Counted from the first letter of the stretch, positions 25,179 through 33,797 are shown. The stretch is DNA of 45,747 bases from Enterococcus pingfangensis (GCF_005405205.1 NZ_BJDP01000013.1:1-45747), one strand, 5' to 3'. Numbers and translations: made by a program. Notes: generated by a model from the sequence alone, not told the origin.

Positions 25179-25362
25179 ATTTAAAAAATTTTTTGAATTG
25201 GCCTAATAAATCATCCAATTTATCCGATTTTAGTAAATTTTTGGCTTTGTCATAGTAATCGCCCAACTCTTCTTTGTGGTCTTCGATAAACGTTTTAGCC
25301 TTTTCGAGATTGCCCTCATTCAATAATTCTTTAATTTTTTTGATCAGTTCTTCTCGTTCCAT
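25177..25362 (-). CDS. Small charged helical protein, unknown function
   Basis: A 61-residue protein, nearly half charged residues, predicted to be two or three amphipathic helices (MEREELIKKIKELLNEGN, then a region of D, K and L). No signal peptide or membrane segment and no family recognised. It is believed real because a strong ribosome site GGGAGGG lies eight bases before the ATG and a terminator begins exactly at its stop. It is transcribed against yheA and yhaO. The TTATAA on the minus strand just upstream is only a weak -10. Confidence 0.7.
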   Translation of the reverse strand: MEREELIKKIKELLNEGNLEKAKTFIEDHKEELGDYYDKAKNLLKSDKLDDLLGQFKKFFK

Positions 25363-25619
25363 CTTCAGCGCCCTCCCTTTTTATTCTAGTTTATAACAGG
25401 CAGTCGACTTTGATGAAAAGTTATGCTTGAATCTGCGGTCAATGGATCGAAATAGCAGATAGTTGAATGACAGCTGAAATTATTTTGAAGGAAAAGGTTG
25501 GATCCTTTTGTGCAATCATTGTACATTTGTATCAGTTTTCAGACTAAATTTCTTTTTTAAAAGATATTTTTTAAAAGACGCACAGGTCACTGAAATACGA
25601 ACAAGTTTTCGCTTTTTTA

Positions 25620-25628
25620 TGGTAAAAT
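25620..25628 (+). promoter_or_regulatory. Extended -10 promoter of yhaO-yhaN-yhaM
   Basis: TGGTAAAAT (TG-G-TAAAAT), about 100 bases before yhaO. The rest of the gap 25380-25728 is AT-rich with no gene or clear structure seen. Confidence 0.5.
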
Positions 25629-25728
25629 AAACGAGATTGACGATTCAACAGATTTTTGATCAGTCAACGATTGCTTTGAGCGGACAGCTCGTATTGAATA
25701 ATTTTGATCTTATGATAGGAGGAAAAAA

Positions 25729-26910
25729 ATGAAATTTTTACATGCAGCGGATCTGCATTTAGATCGCTCATTTGAAGGTCTGACCAGTGTGCCGGAATAT
25801 TTTCAAGAACAATTGACGACGGCGAACCAAAAAATGTTGAAAAATATCGTTGATACAGCGCTTGTTCAAGCGGTAGATTTCATTTTACTGGCGGGTGATA
25901 CGTTTCATCAGAATCGTCCGACGTTGCGAACGCAGCGCTACTTTTTTCAAGAGATGGCGCGTTTAGCCGAAGCCGATATTTCTGTTTTTATGAATTTCGG
26001 CAACCATGACTTTTACCAAGCTGAACGTTATTGGTTCGCTTTTCCAGATAATATCCAACGATTCACGGGTGAACAAGTCGAGACGAAAAATTTTGTTACA
26101 AATGCCGGCGAGAAAGTTGCTATCACGAGTTTCAGTTATCAACATCCGACAATCGAGACAGCGATGGCCGCAAATTTTCCGCGTAAAAGTACGGCGGATT
26201 TTCATATCGGAATGTATCATGGTGGACAAATGCCTTATGCACCGTTTCAGCTGACGGAATTGCTGACAAAAGGCTATGATTATTGGGCGTTGGGGCATAT
26301 CCATGTGCCACAAGTTTTAGCTCAGCAACCGCTTGTGATCTATCCAGGAACACCGCAAGGCCATACCCAAAAAGAAACCGCACTGGCAGGAGTCAGCCTA
26401 GTTGAGAGCCAAGGCAATCAATTAATTGCCAAACCGATCCCAGTTGAAGCGGTTCGTTGGGAGAAACGAACGATCCCATTGACGGATGTGAAACGGCCGC
26501 GCGAGCTGTTTCCGCTGCTGAAAAAATTGACCGTTGAACTGCCGACATTATTGCAAATCGAGTTTAGCCAGACTGAAGGGTTAGGCGAAGAGCTTGCTTA
26601 CCAAGTGGCTTCAGGTGAATTATTGACTGCTTTACAAGAAGAAGTGCCCGAAACAATTTTTTTATGGAAAGTATCCTTAGCGGAGTTACCACAAAAACGT
26701 CCCTATCTTGCGGTGAATGAAGAGTTGGTCGATCAGTTGATCACAACGTATCAAGCTTCGGCCGTTTTTAATGATCTATTGAGCGAGCTGGAACAAAATC
26801 CGCAGCTGCATCAGTTGCTGGATAAAGAATTCAGGAGCGATACGGTTGCTTTATTGAAAGAAAAAATGGCGCGCAGCTATCGTTTTAGGAGGGACGCCGA
26901 TGTGGATTAA
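25729..26910 (+). CDS. yhaO: DNA repair exonuclease family protein YhaO (SbcD/Mre11-like)
   Basis: A 393-residue calcineurin-type metallophosphoesterase. Metal motifs in order: HAADLHLDRSF (residues 5-15), LLAGDTFH, NFGNHDFY and ALGHIHVP. It is the partner nuclease subunit for the SMC-like ATPase YhaN, as SbcD is for SbcC. AGGAGG is seven bases before the ATG. The last 11 bases overlap yhaN. The substrate is unproven. Confidence 0.9.
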   Translation: MKFLHAADLHLDRSFEGLTSVPEYFQEQLTTANQKMLKNIVDTALVQAVDFILLAGDTFHQNRPTLRTQRYFFQEMARLAEADISVFMNFGNHDFYQAERYWFAFPDNIQRFTGEQVETKNFVTNAGEKVAITSFSYQHPTIETAMAANFPRKSTADFHIGMYHGGQMPYAPFQLTELLTKGYDYWALGHIHVPQVLAQQPLVIYPGTPQGHTQKETALAGVSLVESQGNQLIAKPIPVEAVRWEKRTIPLTDVKRPRELFPLLKKLTVELPTLLQIEFSQTEGLGEELAYQVASGELLTALQEEVPETIFLWKVSLAELPQKRPYLAVNEELVDQLITTYQASAVFNDLLSELEQNPQLHQLLDKEFRSDTVALLKEKMARSYRFRRDADVD

Positions 26911-29530
26911 AAAAGCGGAAATCACCAGCTTTGGTAAGTGGCGTCAACAAACATTCTTATTTGAATCAAAAAATCAACTAGTCTACGGGTTGAATGAAGC
27001 CGGAAAATCGACATTGTATCAATTTATCCAAGCAATCCTTTTTGGTTTTCCGGCAAAACGAAAAAAAGGGCAAGATTACACGCCAGATGACGGCAGCGGT
27101 TTTGGCGGACGCCTGCTGATCGTGCATGCGACGTATGGAACGGTGACGATTGAGCGTTACAAGAACAAAAATAAAGGCAAGGCCAAAGTCTGGTTAGAAG
27201 ATGGCCAACAAGGTGACGAAGAATTGTTGGAAAAAATTCTCTATCCGCTGAATCTGCAGCTTTTTCGCCAAGTCTTTACCTTTCAACAAGAACAGTTGCA
27301 GCAATTAGAAACGTTGACCGAAGAAAATTTACATGAAGCACTGATTTCATTAGGGTTATCCGGCAGCAACGAACTATTTGAACAACGCTTGCAGTTGAAA
27401 AATACCTATGAAGGGATTTATCGGCCGCGGGGGCGCAAACAGCCGTTGAACCAAGCGTTGCAAAAGTATCAAAGTTTGCAGCAAAAGATCAGTGAAAAAG
27501 AGGCGCAAGAAGCGAGCTTCCAACAATTAGTCCGGCAAGCAGACGAAGAAAAACTGGAAGTGACACAAGAGGCCGCAAAAAAACGACAACTGCAAGAACG
27601 TCAATTGATTTTGGAACAGCAACGAATGAATTGGACTAGTTATGCAGAATTTTTAGAACTGAATAAAATGGATCTGTGGTTAATAGCGGATGAAAAACAG
27701 CGCGCGGAGCTGCAAACATTTTATCAAGACTATCAACAATTGATGAAGGAACAAGAAAAACTGCATGCGGCATTGCAACAACATAGCGGCAATCAAGATT
27801 CCGCCCGGTATTATTTTTATTTAGAAAATGAATTGCGTATCCAGCAGTTATTGGATGAAAAAGTCGCTATCAGCCGGATGTTGGATGAAGAGCAGCGGAT
27901 CGCTGTCAAATTGGCACAAGCAGGAACGAACGCCGCTCATTGGCAGCAAAATCCGCCGCGGCCATTTGCAGATGAGTCAGCGGTCCAAGCGCTTTTTGCC
28001 CCGCTGCAAGCACAGCAAAAAATGCTGGAAGAACAGCAAATTCGTTTGCGTTTAGTCAAAGAACAGCGGGATCAAGCAGAAGCCAGCCTCAATAGTTATG
28101 AACAAAAGCATCCTGAACTTTTTAACAATAAAAAAAATCCGCCGTGGTTGTTTGTCGCAGCAGTGATCGGATTGCTTGGAGCATTTTTAGTCCCGGCTCC
28201 TGTGCGCTATCTTTTGCTGATTGCTGCCGCAGCATGTGCGATTATAGGTGCCACTAAGCGCAGTCGACCGGCTGATAAAGATACGTGGCAGGAAAAGTTG
28301 GGTCAATTGGATGTTTATGAAGGACAGCTGGCGGAAACGACAGAAAAACTCAGCCAAAGTCAGCAAAAAAATCAGCAATTGTTAGAACAAATCCAAAAAG
28401 AATTGCGTCAACGAAATTTGACGAGTACCGAAAATGAATTTGCAGTGATCCAAGAAAATCAGCAAGCTAAAAATTATTTGGCACAGCAACAAGTAAGCCA
28501 AGAATTACAGCAGCGGCAATCGACTTTACATCAGACGTTGCTGCAGCAAGAACAACGCTTTGCCTTTTTAGCGGAATGGCTGCCGCTGCATGAAAAAACA
28601 TTGTCCGAAAAACTTTCGACTTTGGAGCAATTCGCTAAAGAAATGGAACAGATTCGTTTTGCACAGACCTATCAGGAAAATACCGTGCTGCAGCAGCGTA
28701 TCCATGAGACGCAAAGACAGCAGCAACAACTGTTGGCTCAGTCTCAGTTGTTGTTGGAAAAACTAGGGCTCTCGTACCCGGCAGAAATTCCGGCCTTTTT
28801 ACAGCGAGAAACAGAAGTCCTTCAAAAACAAGTTCGGTTGCAAGAATTGACGGAAAGTGTCGCTCCGTTGTTTACACAAGAGACAACGCTGGCAGAAATC
28901 GAAGCTGCGTTAGCCGGTTTAGCTCAAGCAATGCAAGCCAGCGAACAACAGCTGCTTCAATTACAAGAGCACGAGCAAAGATCACGCCTGCAAATCCAGC
29001 AAATGCAAGCAGATGGAACGTTAGACAGTTTGTATCAGCAAGCCAGTCAGCAACGAGCGCTAGTTGAAAAATTAACGGCCGATTATGCCGCAGCAAAGTT
29101 GGAAAATCAATTATTGCAAGATATCGCGACCGAATTATCCGAGCAGCAATTGCCGGAATTATTGAACCAAGCGACAGATTATTTTCAACTATTGACCAAT
29201 AATGCACATAGCCGGTTAGATTTTACGGAAGGAGTATTGACTGTCGATCAGTTGAGTCTTTACAATCTTTCGACCGGGACTAAAGATCAGGTCATGATGG
29301 CGTTTCGTTTTGCGTATCTAGCATTGCAGCAAAAGCATCCGCTCTGTCCGGTGATCATTGATGACGGCTGGCTGCATTACGATCATCAGCGAAAATATCA
29401 ATTCGCTAAATTATTGCAACAATTTAGTCAAAATTATCAAATCATTTGTTTGTCATCTGATCAAGAAATGGTAAGCTATTACCAAGAGCTTCACCAGCCT
29501 GTCTGGGAATTGAAGGGAGTCCAACGATGA
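26900..29530 (+). CDS. yhaN: SMC/SbcC-like ATPase YhaN
   Basis: An 876-residue AAA protein with a split ATPase: Walker A GLNEAGKS at the N terminus, and signature and Walker B (CPVIIDDGWLHYD) in the last 60 residues. Between them are two long Gln-rich coiled coils that fold back at about residues 410-452, where PPWLFVAAVIGLLGAFLV and a second hydrophobic stretch form a membrane hairpin. So the apex of the coil is probably set in the membrane, unlike soluble SbcC. Very high Gln content. It overlaps yhaO (11 bases) and yhaM (ATGA), indicating a coupled operon. Confidence 0.9.
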   Translation: MWIKKAEITSFGKWRQQTFLFESKNQLVYGLNEAGKSTLYQFIQAILFGFPAKRKKGQDYTPDDGSGFGGRLLIVHATYGTVTIERYKNKNKGKAKVWLEDGQQGDEELLEKILYPLNLQLFRQVFTFQQEQLQQLETLTEENLHEALISLGLSGSNELFEQRLQLKNTYEGIYRPRGRKQPLNQALQKYQSLQQKISEKEAQEASFQQLVRQADEEKLEVTQEAAKKRQLQERQLILEQQRMNWTSYAEFLELNKMDLWLIADEKQRAELQTFYQDYQQLMKEQEKLHAALQQHSGNQDSARYYFYLENELRIQQLLDEKVAISRMLDEEQRIAVKLAQAGTNAAHWQQNPPRPFADESAVQALFAPLQAQQKMLEEQQIRLRLVKEQRDQAEASLNSYEQKHPELFNNKKNPPWLFVAAVIGLLGAFLVPAPVRYLLLIAAAACAIIGATKRSRPADKDTWQEKLGQLDVYEGQLAETTEKLSQSQQKNQQLLEQIQKELRQRNLTSTENEFAVIQENQQAKNYLAQQQVSQELQQRQSTLHQTLLQQEQRFAFLAEWLPLHEKTLSEKLSTLEQFAKEMEQIRFAQTYQENTVLQQRIHETQRQQQQLLAQSQLLLEKLGLSYPAEIPAFLQRETEVLQKQVRLQELTESVAPLFTQETTLAEIEAALAGLAQAMQASEQQLLQLQEHEQRSRLQIQQMQADGTLDSLYQQASQQRALVEKLTADYAAAKLENQLLQDIATELSEQQLPELLNQATDYFQLLTNNAHSRLDFTEGVLTVDQLSLYNLSTGTKDQVMMAFRFAYLALQQKHPLCPVIIDDGWLHYDHQRKYQFAKLLQQFSQNYQIICLSSDQEMVSYYQELHQPVWELKGVQR

Positions 29531-30471
29531 AAAAAATCAAAGAATTAACGGTCGACGAGTTATTTGAGATGTATGTATTGATCAAAAATGCCGATGTCCG
29601 TTTAGCTAAAAATGGGAAAAAATTTATCGCGTTTACGTTCCAAGATACTTCAGGAACAGTGGATGGCAAATTCTGGGACGCCTCAGAAGAAGAAATCAAA
29701 CGCTATAAAGCTGGACAAGTCGTTTTATTGAACGGCAAGCGGGAGATGTATCAAGGCAATCCGCAAGTCAAAATCATCCATCTGCGTACGACAAAACCAG
29801 AAGAGCCAAATGATCCTGCGCTATATATGGAACGCGCGCCGATCAAGCGTGAAGAGATGGAAGAAGAGATCAATCAGACATTGTTCGAGATCACGAACGC
29901 GCATTGGAATCGAATCGTCCGCTTTTTATTGAATAAATATCAAAAAGAATTTTTTGAATTTCCAGCGGCGAAGCGCAACCATCATGCTTTCGCCGGCGGT
30001 TTGGCCTTTCATACATTAACGATGCTGCGCTTAGGCAAAGCGATTGCTAAAGAATATCCGCAGTTGAATGCGTCACTGCTTTATGCGGGGATCATCATTC
30101 ATGATTTAGGCAAAGTAATCGAGTTGACTGGACCGTCTTCGACTGAATATACAGTAGTTGGAAATCTGGTAGGTCACCTTGTATTAGTTGATGAAGAAAT
30201 CACTAAGGCGTGTATCGAGTTGAAGATCAACGATGCTGATGAAGACATTGTCATTTTGCGCCACATGGTTTTATCTCATCATGGGTTGTTGGAATATGGG
30301 TCGCCTGTTCGACCAAGAATTATGGAAGCAGAGATTTTGCATCAAATCGATAACATTGATGCTTCGATGCAAATGCTTTCCAGCGCGGTAAAAAATGCTG
30401 AACCAGGAACGTATACGGAGCGGATTTTCGGCATGGACAATCGCAGTTTTTATGTACCAAAAGATATTTGA
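29527..30471 (+). CDS. yhaM: 3'-5' exoribonuclease YhaM
   Basis: A 314-residue nuclease with an N-terminal OB-fold (residues about 15-95, with FTFQDTSGTVDGKFWD) and a C-terminal HD domain (HHAFAGGLAFH, IIHDLGKVIE). YhaM degrades RNA and single-stranded DNA from the 3' end. Last gene of the operon, ATGA overlap with yhaN at 29527-29530, followed by a hairpin with a short T run. Confidence 0.94.
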   Translation: MKKIKELTVDELFEMYVLIKNADVRLAKNGKKFIAFTFQDTSGTVDGKFWDASEEEIKRYKAGQVVLLNGKREMYQGNPQVKIIHLRTTKPEEPNDPALYMERAPIKREEMEEEINQTLFEITNAHWNRIVRFLLNKYQKEFFEFPAAKRNHHAFAGGLAFHTLTMLRLGKAIAKEYPQLNASLLYAGIIIHDLGKVIELTGPSSTEYTVVGNLVGHLVLVDEEITKACIELKINDADEDIVILRHMVLSHHGLLEYGSPVRPRIMEAEILHQIDNIDASMQMLSSAVKNAEPGTYTERIFGMDNRSFYVPKDI

Positions 30472-30475
30472 CCTG

Positions 30476-30507
30476 AAGCTGTGCCAAATTATTTTGGTAC
30501 AGCTTTT
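30476..30507 (+). terminator. yhaM hairpin, weak terminator
   Basis: AAGCTGTGCCAAA (30476-30488) pairs with TTTGGTACAGCTT (30493-30505), 13 bp with one G-T pair, but only four T at the end. Some readthrough towards the ATPase gene is possible. Confidence 0.65.
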
Positions 30508-30615
30508 CGCGTTTAAAAAGACGCGTGGATGTCCGCCTAAAAATATAAGTCGTGTTAAGATAAAGAGAGTAGAACAAATAATCCGAAGTATTGCGATGAG
30601 ATGAGGTGAAACCGG

Positions 30616-33036
30616 ATGAAAAAGAAGGAAGAAATTCAAACGGTGGAAGAAAATTTTGATGGTGTTGAGATCCCGGCAGACTTAAAAGGGCTGACTGATT
30701 CTGAGGTTCAGCAAAAAACAGAACAAGGACAGGTCAATCAAGTTACAGATAATTTGTTGAAAACCGATAAAGAGATCATCAAAGAAAATACGATTAATAT
30801 CTTTAACATCCTTAACTTTGTATTGGCGTTGCTGGTGCTCTTAGTCGGTTCACCAAAAAATACATTGTTTTTCGGAGTAGTAATCATCAATACGTTGATC
30901 GGGATCGTTCAAGAATTACGTGCTAAACATACGATCGATAAATTATCCGTCTTAGCTAAGACCAAGGCCAGCGTGTTGAGAGCAGGACGCCTGCAGCAGA
31001 TTGCTCAAGAGGCGATCGTTTTAGGCGAGACATTGTATTTGCGAAATGGCGACCAAGTCCCTGTAGATGGGCGTTTGTTAGTGGGAGCTGGAGTCGAAGT
31101 AGATGAATCATTATTGACCGGCGAGGCAGATCGTGTGCAAAAAAAACAGCAAGATAAATTATTCAGCGGCAGTTTTGTAACGGCGGGTGAATGTTTTTAT
31201 CAAGCAACGGCTGTGGGAAAAGATAATTTCGCAGAACAATTAACGAGCGAAGCTAAAACGAAAAAGACTGGAAATTCTGAATTGACGAAAGTCTTGAGTC
31301 GCATGATTGCGGTCTTAACGGTAGTGATCATTCCAGTCGGGTTAGGTTTGTTTTATAGTCAATACCAAGCCTCCGATTCGATTCAACAAGCAGTGTTAGG
31401 CACTGTTGCGGCGTTAGTCAGCATGATCCCAGAAGGCTTGATGTTATTGACGAGTGTCGCATTTGCGGTGGGCGCAGCGAACTTGGCGCGAAAAAAAGTA
31501 TTGGTCCAAGCGTTGCCTTCGATTGAAACGTTGGCGCGCGTCGATGTGATTTGTTTAGATAAAACGGGAACGATCACCGATGGCACCTTGGAATTTGAAA
31601 CCGCATTGTTGGAAGATATTTCAAATGAGCGCTTGAATACAATCATGGGTGCGCTGATGCAGCACTTAAAAGATCAAAATGCTACGGCTAATGCATTACG
31701 CAAAGCTTTTCCGGCCGCTGGCAATTGGCAAGCGGAAAAAATTATTCCATTTTCTTCTGCCCGAAAATGGAGCGGCGTAACGTTTAAAGACCAAGGTAGT
31801 TTTGCTTTTGGCGCACCAGAGTTTATGTTTAAACAGCTGCCGGAAAAAATGCAGCGGCAGATCCAGCCCTATTTGGAAGAAGGGCAGCGAGTACTGGTTT
31901 TAGTTGAATATCCCGGAATGCTGACAGATGAACTGCAGGAAGAACCGCAACTGTTGGCAACGCTGATCATCTCAGATAATTTACGGGAAAATGCACGAGC
32001 AACGTTTGGGTATTTTGCCGAACAAGATGTTCAGTTGAAAGTAATTTCTGGGGATCATCCATTGACTGTTTCAAAAATCGCGCAAAAAGCTGGGATCGAA
32101 AATGCGGCGGCATTTATCGATATGTCTACTTTGACTGAACCAATCGATTATTCGGCATTGGTGGTGCAAAAGACGGTTTTTGGTCGGGTCACGCCAAAGC
32201 AAAAACGTTCTTTGATCCGAGCCTTGAAAGAAAATCATACAGTCTGTATGACCGGCGATGGAGTCAACGATGTTTTAGCATTGCGAGAAGCAGATATCGG
32301 TGTTGCGATGGCTAACGGCAGCGGTGCGGCTCGGGCTGCTGCGGATGTGATCTTATTGGATTCTGATTTTGCTCGAATGCAAAATGTTTTGAATGAAGGT
32401 CGGCGGGTCATCAATAATATTGAACGGGTCGCCTCGATGTATTTAGTCAAAACGATCTATTCCTTGATCTTAGCGATCATCTTTATGATCATCACTAATC
32501 CTTATCCCTTTGAGCCGGTCCAATTGACACCAATCAATGCTTTGACTGTAGGGATTCCTTCCTTTTTCTTAGCATTGAAACCAAGTTATGAACGAATCAA
32601 GGGCGACTTTTTAAATAATATTTTACGCGTTTCATTGCCGGGTGCTCTGACTGTGATCAGTGCGGTAATGATCATTCAGCTGGCTGCCTATTTATTTAAT
32701 CTGGATTATCAAGCGACCTCGACAATGTCGGTCTTTCTGACCGGTTGTGTCGGCTTGCTGGTGTTATACAAAGTTTCTTTTCCGCTCGACAAGAAAAAAA
32801 TCGCTTTGATCACTTTACTGAGCGTTGCGTACTTGAGCTGTTATTTATTTTTCAGGACGTTCTTCGATTTCGATAAACTTTGGAATCGCAATTTGTTTTT
32901 TGTTATTCCATTGACAGTCGGAATCTATTGGCTGTTCAAAGGATTGACTTTTGTAATGGAACAATTGGTCGCATGGCGAATCCGTTGGCAAAAAAAACGG
33001 CAAGCAAAAAAGAAAACAAAATCACGTGTTATTTAG
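30616..33036 (+). CDS. Cation-transporting P-type ATPase (Exp7/CtpE-like)
   Basis: An 806-residue P-type ATPase. The phosphorylated Asp is D315 in DKTGTIT, TGES-like is TGEAD, and the hinge is TGDGVNDVLALREADIGVAM. The M4 motif is SMIPEGLML, with PEGL as in calcium pumps, and no N-terminal metal-binding domain is present. About ten membrane segments. This architecture matches pneumococcal Exp7 and mycobacterial CtpE, the latter implicated in calcium uptake; the ion is not proven here. The start has GAGGTG seven bases before. A 15-bp terminator follows. Confidence 0.88.
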   Translation: MKKKEEIQTVEENFDGVEIPADLKGLTDSEVQQKTEQGQVNQVTDNLLKTDKEIIKENTINIFNILNFVLALLVLLVGSPKNTLFFGVVIINTLIGIVQELRAKHTIDKLSVLAKTKASVLRAGRLQQIAQEAIVLGETLYLRNGDQVPVDGRLLVGAGVEVDESLLTGEADRVQKKQQDKLFSGSFVTAGECFYQATAVGKDNFAEQLTSEAKTKKTGNSELTKVLSRMIAVLTVVIIPVGLGLFYSQYQASDSIQQAVLGTVAALVSMIPEGLMLLTSVAFAVGAANLARKKVLVQALPSIETLARVDVICLDKTGTITDGTLEFETALLEDISNERLNTIMGALMQHLKDQNATANALRKAFPAAGNWQAEKIIPFSSARKWSGVTFKDQGSFAFGAPEFMFKQLPEKMQRQIQPYLEEGQRVLVLVEYPGMLTDELQEEPQLLATLIISDNLRENARATFGYFAEQDVQLKVISGDHPLTVSKIAQKAGIENAAAFIDMSTLTEPIDYSALVVQKTVFGRVTPKQKRSLIRALKENHTVCMTGDGVNDVLALREADIGVAMANGSGAARAAADVILLDSDFARMQNVLNEGRRVINNIERVASMYLVKTIYSLILAIIFMIITNPYPFEPVQLTPINALTVGIPSFFLALKPSYERIKGDFLNNILRVSLPGALTVISAVMIIQLAAYLFNLDYQATSTMSVFLTGCVGLLVLYKVSFPLDKKKIALITLLSVAYLSCYLFFRTFFDFDKLWNRNLFFVIPLTVGIYWLFKGLTFVMEQLVAWRIRWQKKRQAKKKTKSRVI

Positions 33037-33057
33037 AAAAAGTTGGTTAAATTGATA

Positions 33058-33094
33058 AAAATTCCCGGAAAAGGCTTTCTTTTTCGGGAATTTT
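33058..33094 (+). terminator. ATPase gene terminator
   Basis: AAAATTCCCGGAAAA (33058-33072) pairs with TTTTTCGGGAATTTT (33080-33094) with loop GGCTTTC. The T run is inside the stem end and runs straight into the promoter of the next transcript. Confidence 0.82.
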
Positions 33095-33102
33095 GGTATA
33101 AT
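33094..33102 (+). promoter_or_regulatory. Extended -10 promoter before the repeat array
   Basis: TGGTATAAT, a perfect TATAAT with the TG extension, starting at the last base of the ATPase terminator. It would start a transcript near 33109 that passes through all repeats into the phosphomutase gene, a leader of about 690 bases. Confidence 0.72.
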
Positions 33103-33169
33103 AAACTAAAAGTAGAATTATCAGACTTATTTTTCTAAAAGAAAAATAAATCCATAAATAGGAATAAGG

Positions 33170-33271
33170 ATGCCAGTCCAACTTTTCACAGGTGATATAT
33201 TTAGTAAAATAGAAAAAGTAGATAAACCAACAAAAAGCTTGAGTCACATAGTTGGATGGTATACGGCATGA
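33170..33271 (+). CDS. Repeat-encoded 33-residue ORF, copy 1
   Basis: Open from ATG to TGA, beginning MPVQLFTGDIF and ending IVGWYTA, with Lys at 13, 16, 19 and 22 and one Trp. AGGAA stands five bases before the ATG. It differs from copy 2 at seven residues (Thr7, Ser12, Asp18, Leu24, then SHI for SYV). No signal peptide, no membrane span, no family recognised. Whether it is translated is unknown. Confidence 0.4.
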   Translation: MPVQLFTGDIFSKIEKVDKPTKSLSHIVGWYTA

Positions 33272-33323
33272 AAATCGGACTTAGTTTTCTAAAAGAAAAA
33301 TAAATTCATAAATAGGAATAAGG

Positions 33324-33425
33324 ATGCCAGTCCAACTTTTCGCAGGTGATATATTTAATAAAATAGAAAAAGTAGGTAAACCAACAAAAAGCTGGAGCTA
33401 CGTAGTTGGATGGTATACGGCATGA
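33324..33425 (+). CDS. Repeat-encoded 33-residue ORF, copy 2
   Basis: Same frame, length and ribosome-site-like AGGAATAAGG as copy 1. Starts MPVQLFAGDIFNKIEKVGK and ends YVVGWYTA, with two Trp. Protein identical to copy 3. Confidence 0.4.
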   Translation: MPVQLFAGDIFNKIEKVGKPTKSWSYVVGWYTA

Positions 33426-33477
33426 AAATCGGACTTGTTTTTCTAAAAGAAAAATAAATTCATAAATAGGAATAAGG

Positions 33478-33579
33478 ATGCCAGTCCAACTTTTCGCAGG
33501 TGATATATTTAATAAAATAGAAAAAGTAGGTAAACCAACAAAAAGCTGGAGCTACGTAGTTGGATGGTATACGGCATGA
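33478..33579 (+). CDS. Repeat-encoded 33-residue ORF, copy 3
   Basis: Nucleotide-identical over the ORF to copy 2. The two copies are separated by a 52-base non-coding part holding the AT-rich hairpin. Confidence 0.4.
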   Translation: MPVQLFAGDIFNKIEKVGKPTKSWSYVVGWYTA

Positions 33580-33631
33580 AAATCGGACTTGTTTTTCTAA
33601 AAGAAAAATAAATCCATAAATAGGAATAAGG

Positions 33632-33733
33632 ATGCCAGTCCAACTTTTCGCAGGTGATATATTTAGTAAAATAGAAAAAGTAGGTAAACCAGCAAAAAGC
33701 TGGAGTCACATAGTTGGATGGTATACGGTATGA
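33632..33733 (+). CDS. Repeat-encoded 33-residue ORF, copy 4
   Basis: Still open over 33 codons. Differs from copies 2 and 3 at Ser12, Ala21, SHI at 25-27 in place of SYV, and the last residue Val. It is the copy nearest the phosphomutase gene. Confidence 0.4.
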   Translation: MPVQLFAGDIFSKIEKVGKPAKSWSHIVGWYTV

Positions 33734-33797
33734 AAATCAGACTTATTTTTCTAAAAGAAAAATAAATCCATAAATAGGAATAAGGAGGAATTCATCA

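Larger units (their letters stand above)
33120..33786 (+). repeat. Tandem array of four 154-bp repeats plus a 51-bp partial copy
   Basis: Units start at 33120, 33274, 33428 and 33582, each exactly 154 bp without indels; a fifth partial copy runs 33736-33786. Each unit contains TTATTTTTCT/AGAAAAATAA-type hairpin arms near its start (33127-33136/33140-33149 in unit 1), an AGGAATAAGG ribosome-site-like stretch, and a 33-codon ORF. It also has an inverted repeat CCAGTCCAACT/AGTTGGATGG (33173-33183/33250-33259 in unit 1). Units 2 and 3 differ at two bases; units 1 and 4 are more diverged. The partial copy equals the first 51 bp of unit 1 and ends in the ribosome site of the phosphomutase gene. Confidence 0.97.

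Noticed and set aside
33047-33709. Minus-strand ORFs of 66 codons across the repeat array, and a CRISPR reading of the array
   Set aside because: The ORFs are reverse-strand shadows without ribosome sites. The units are 154 bp with no short repeat/spacer alternation and no cas genes, so this is not CRISPR.
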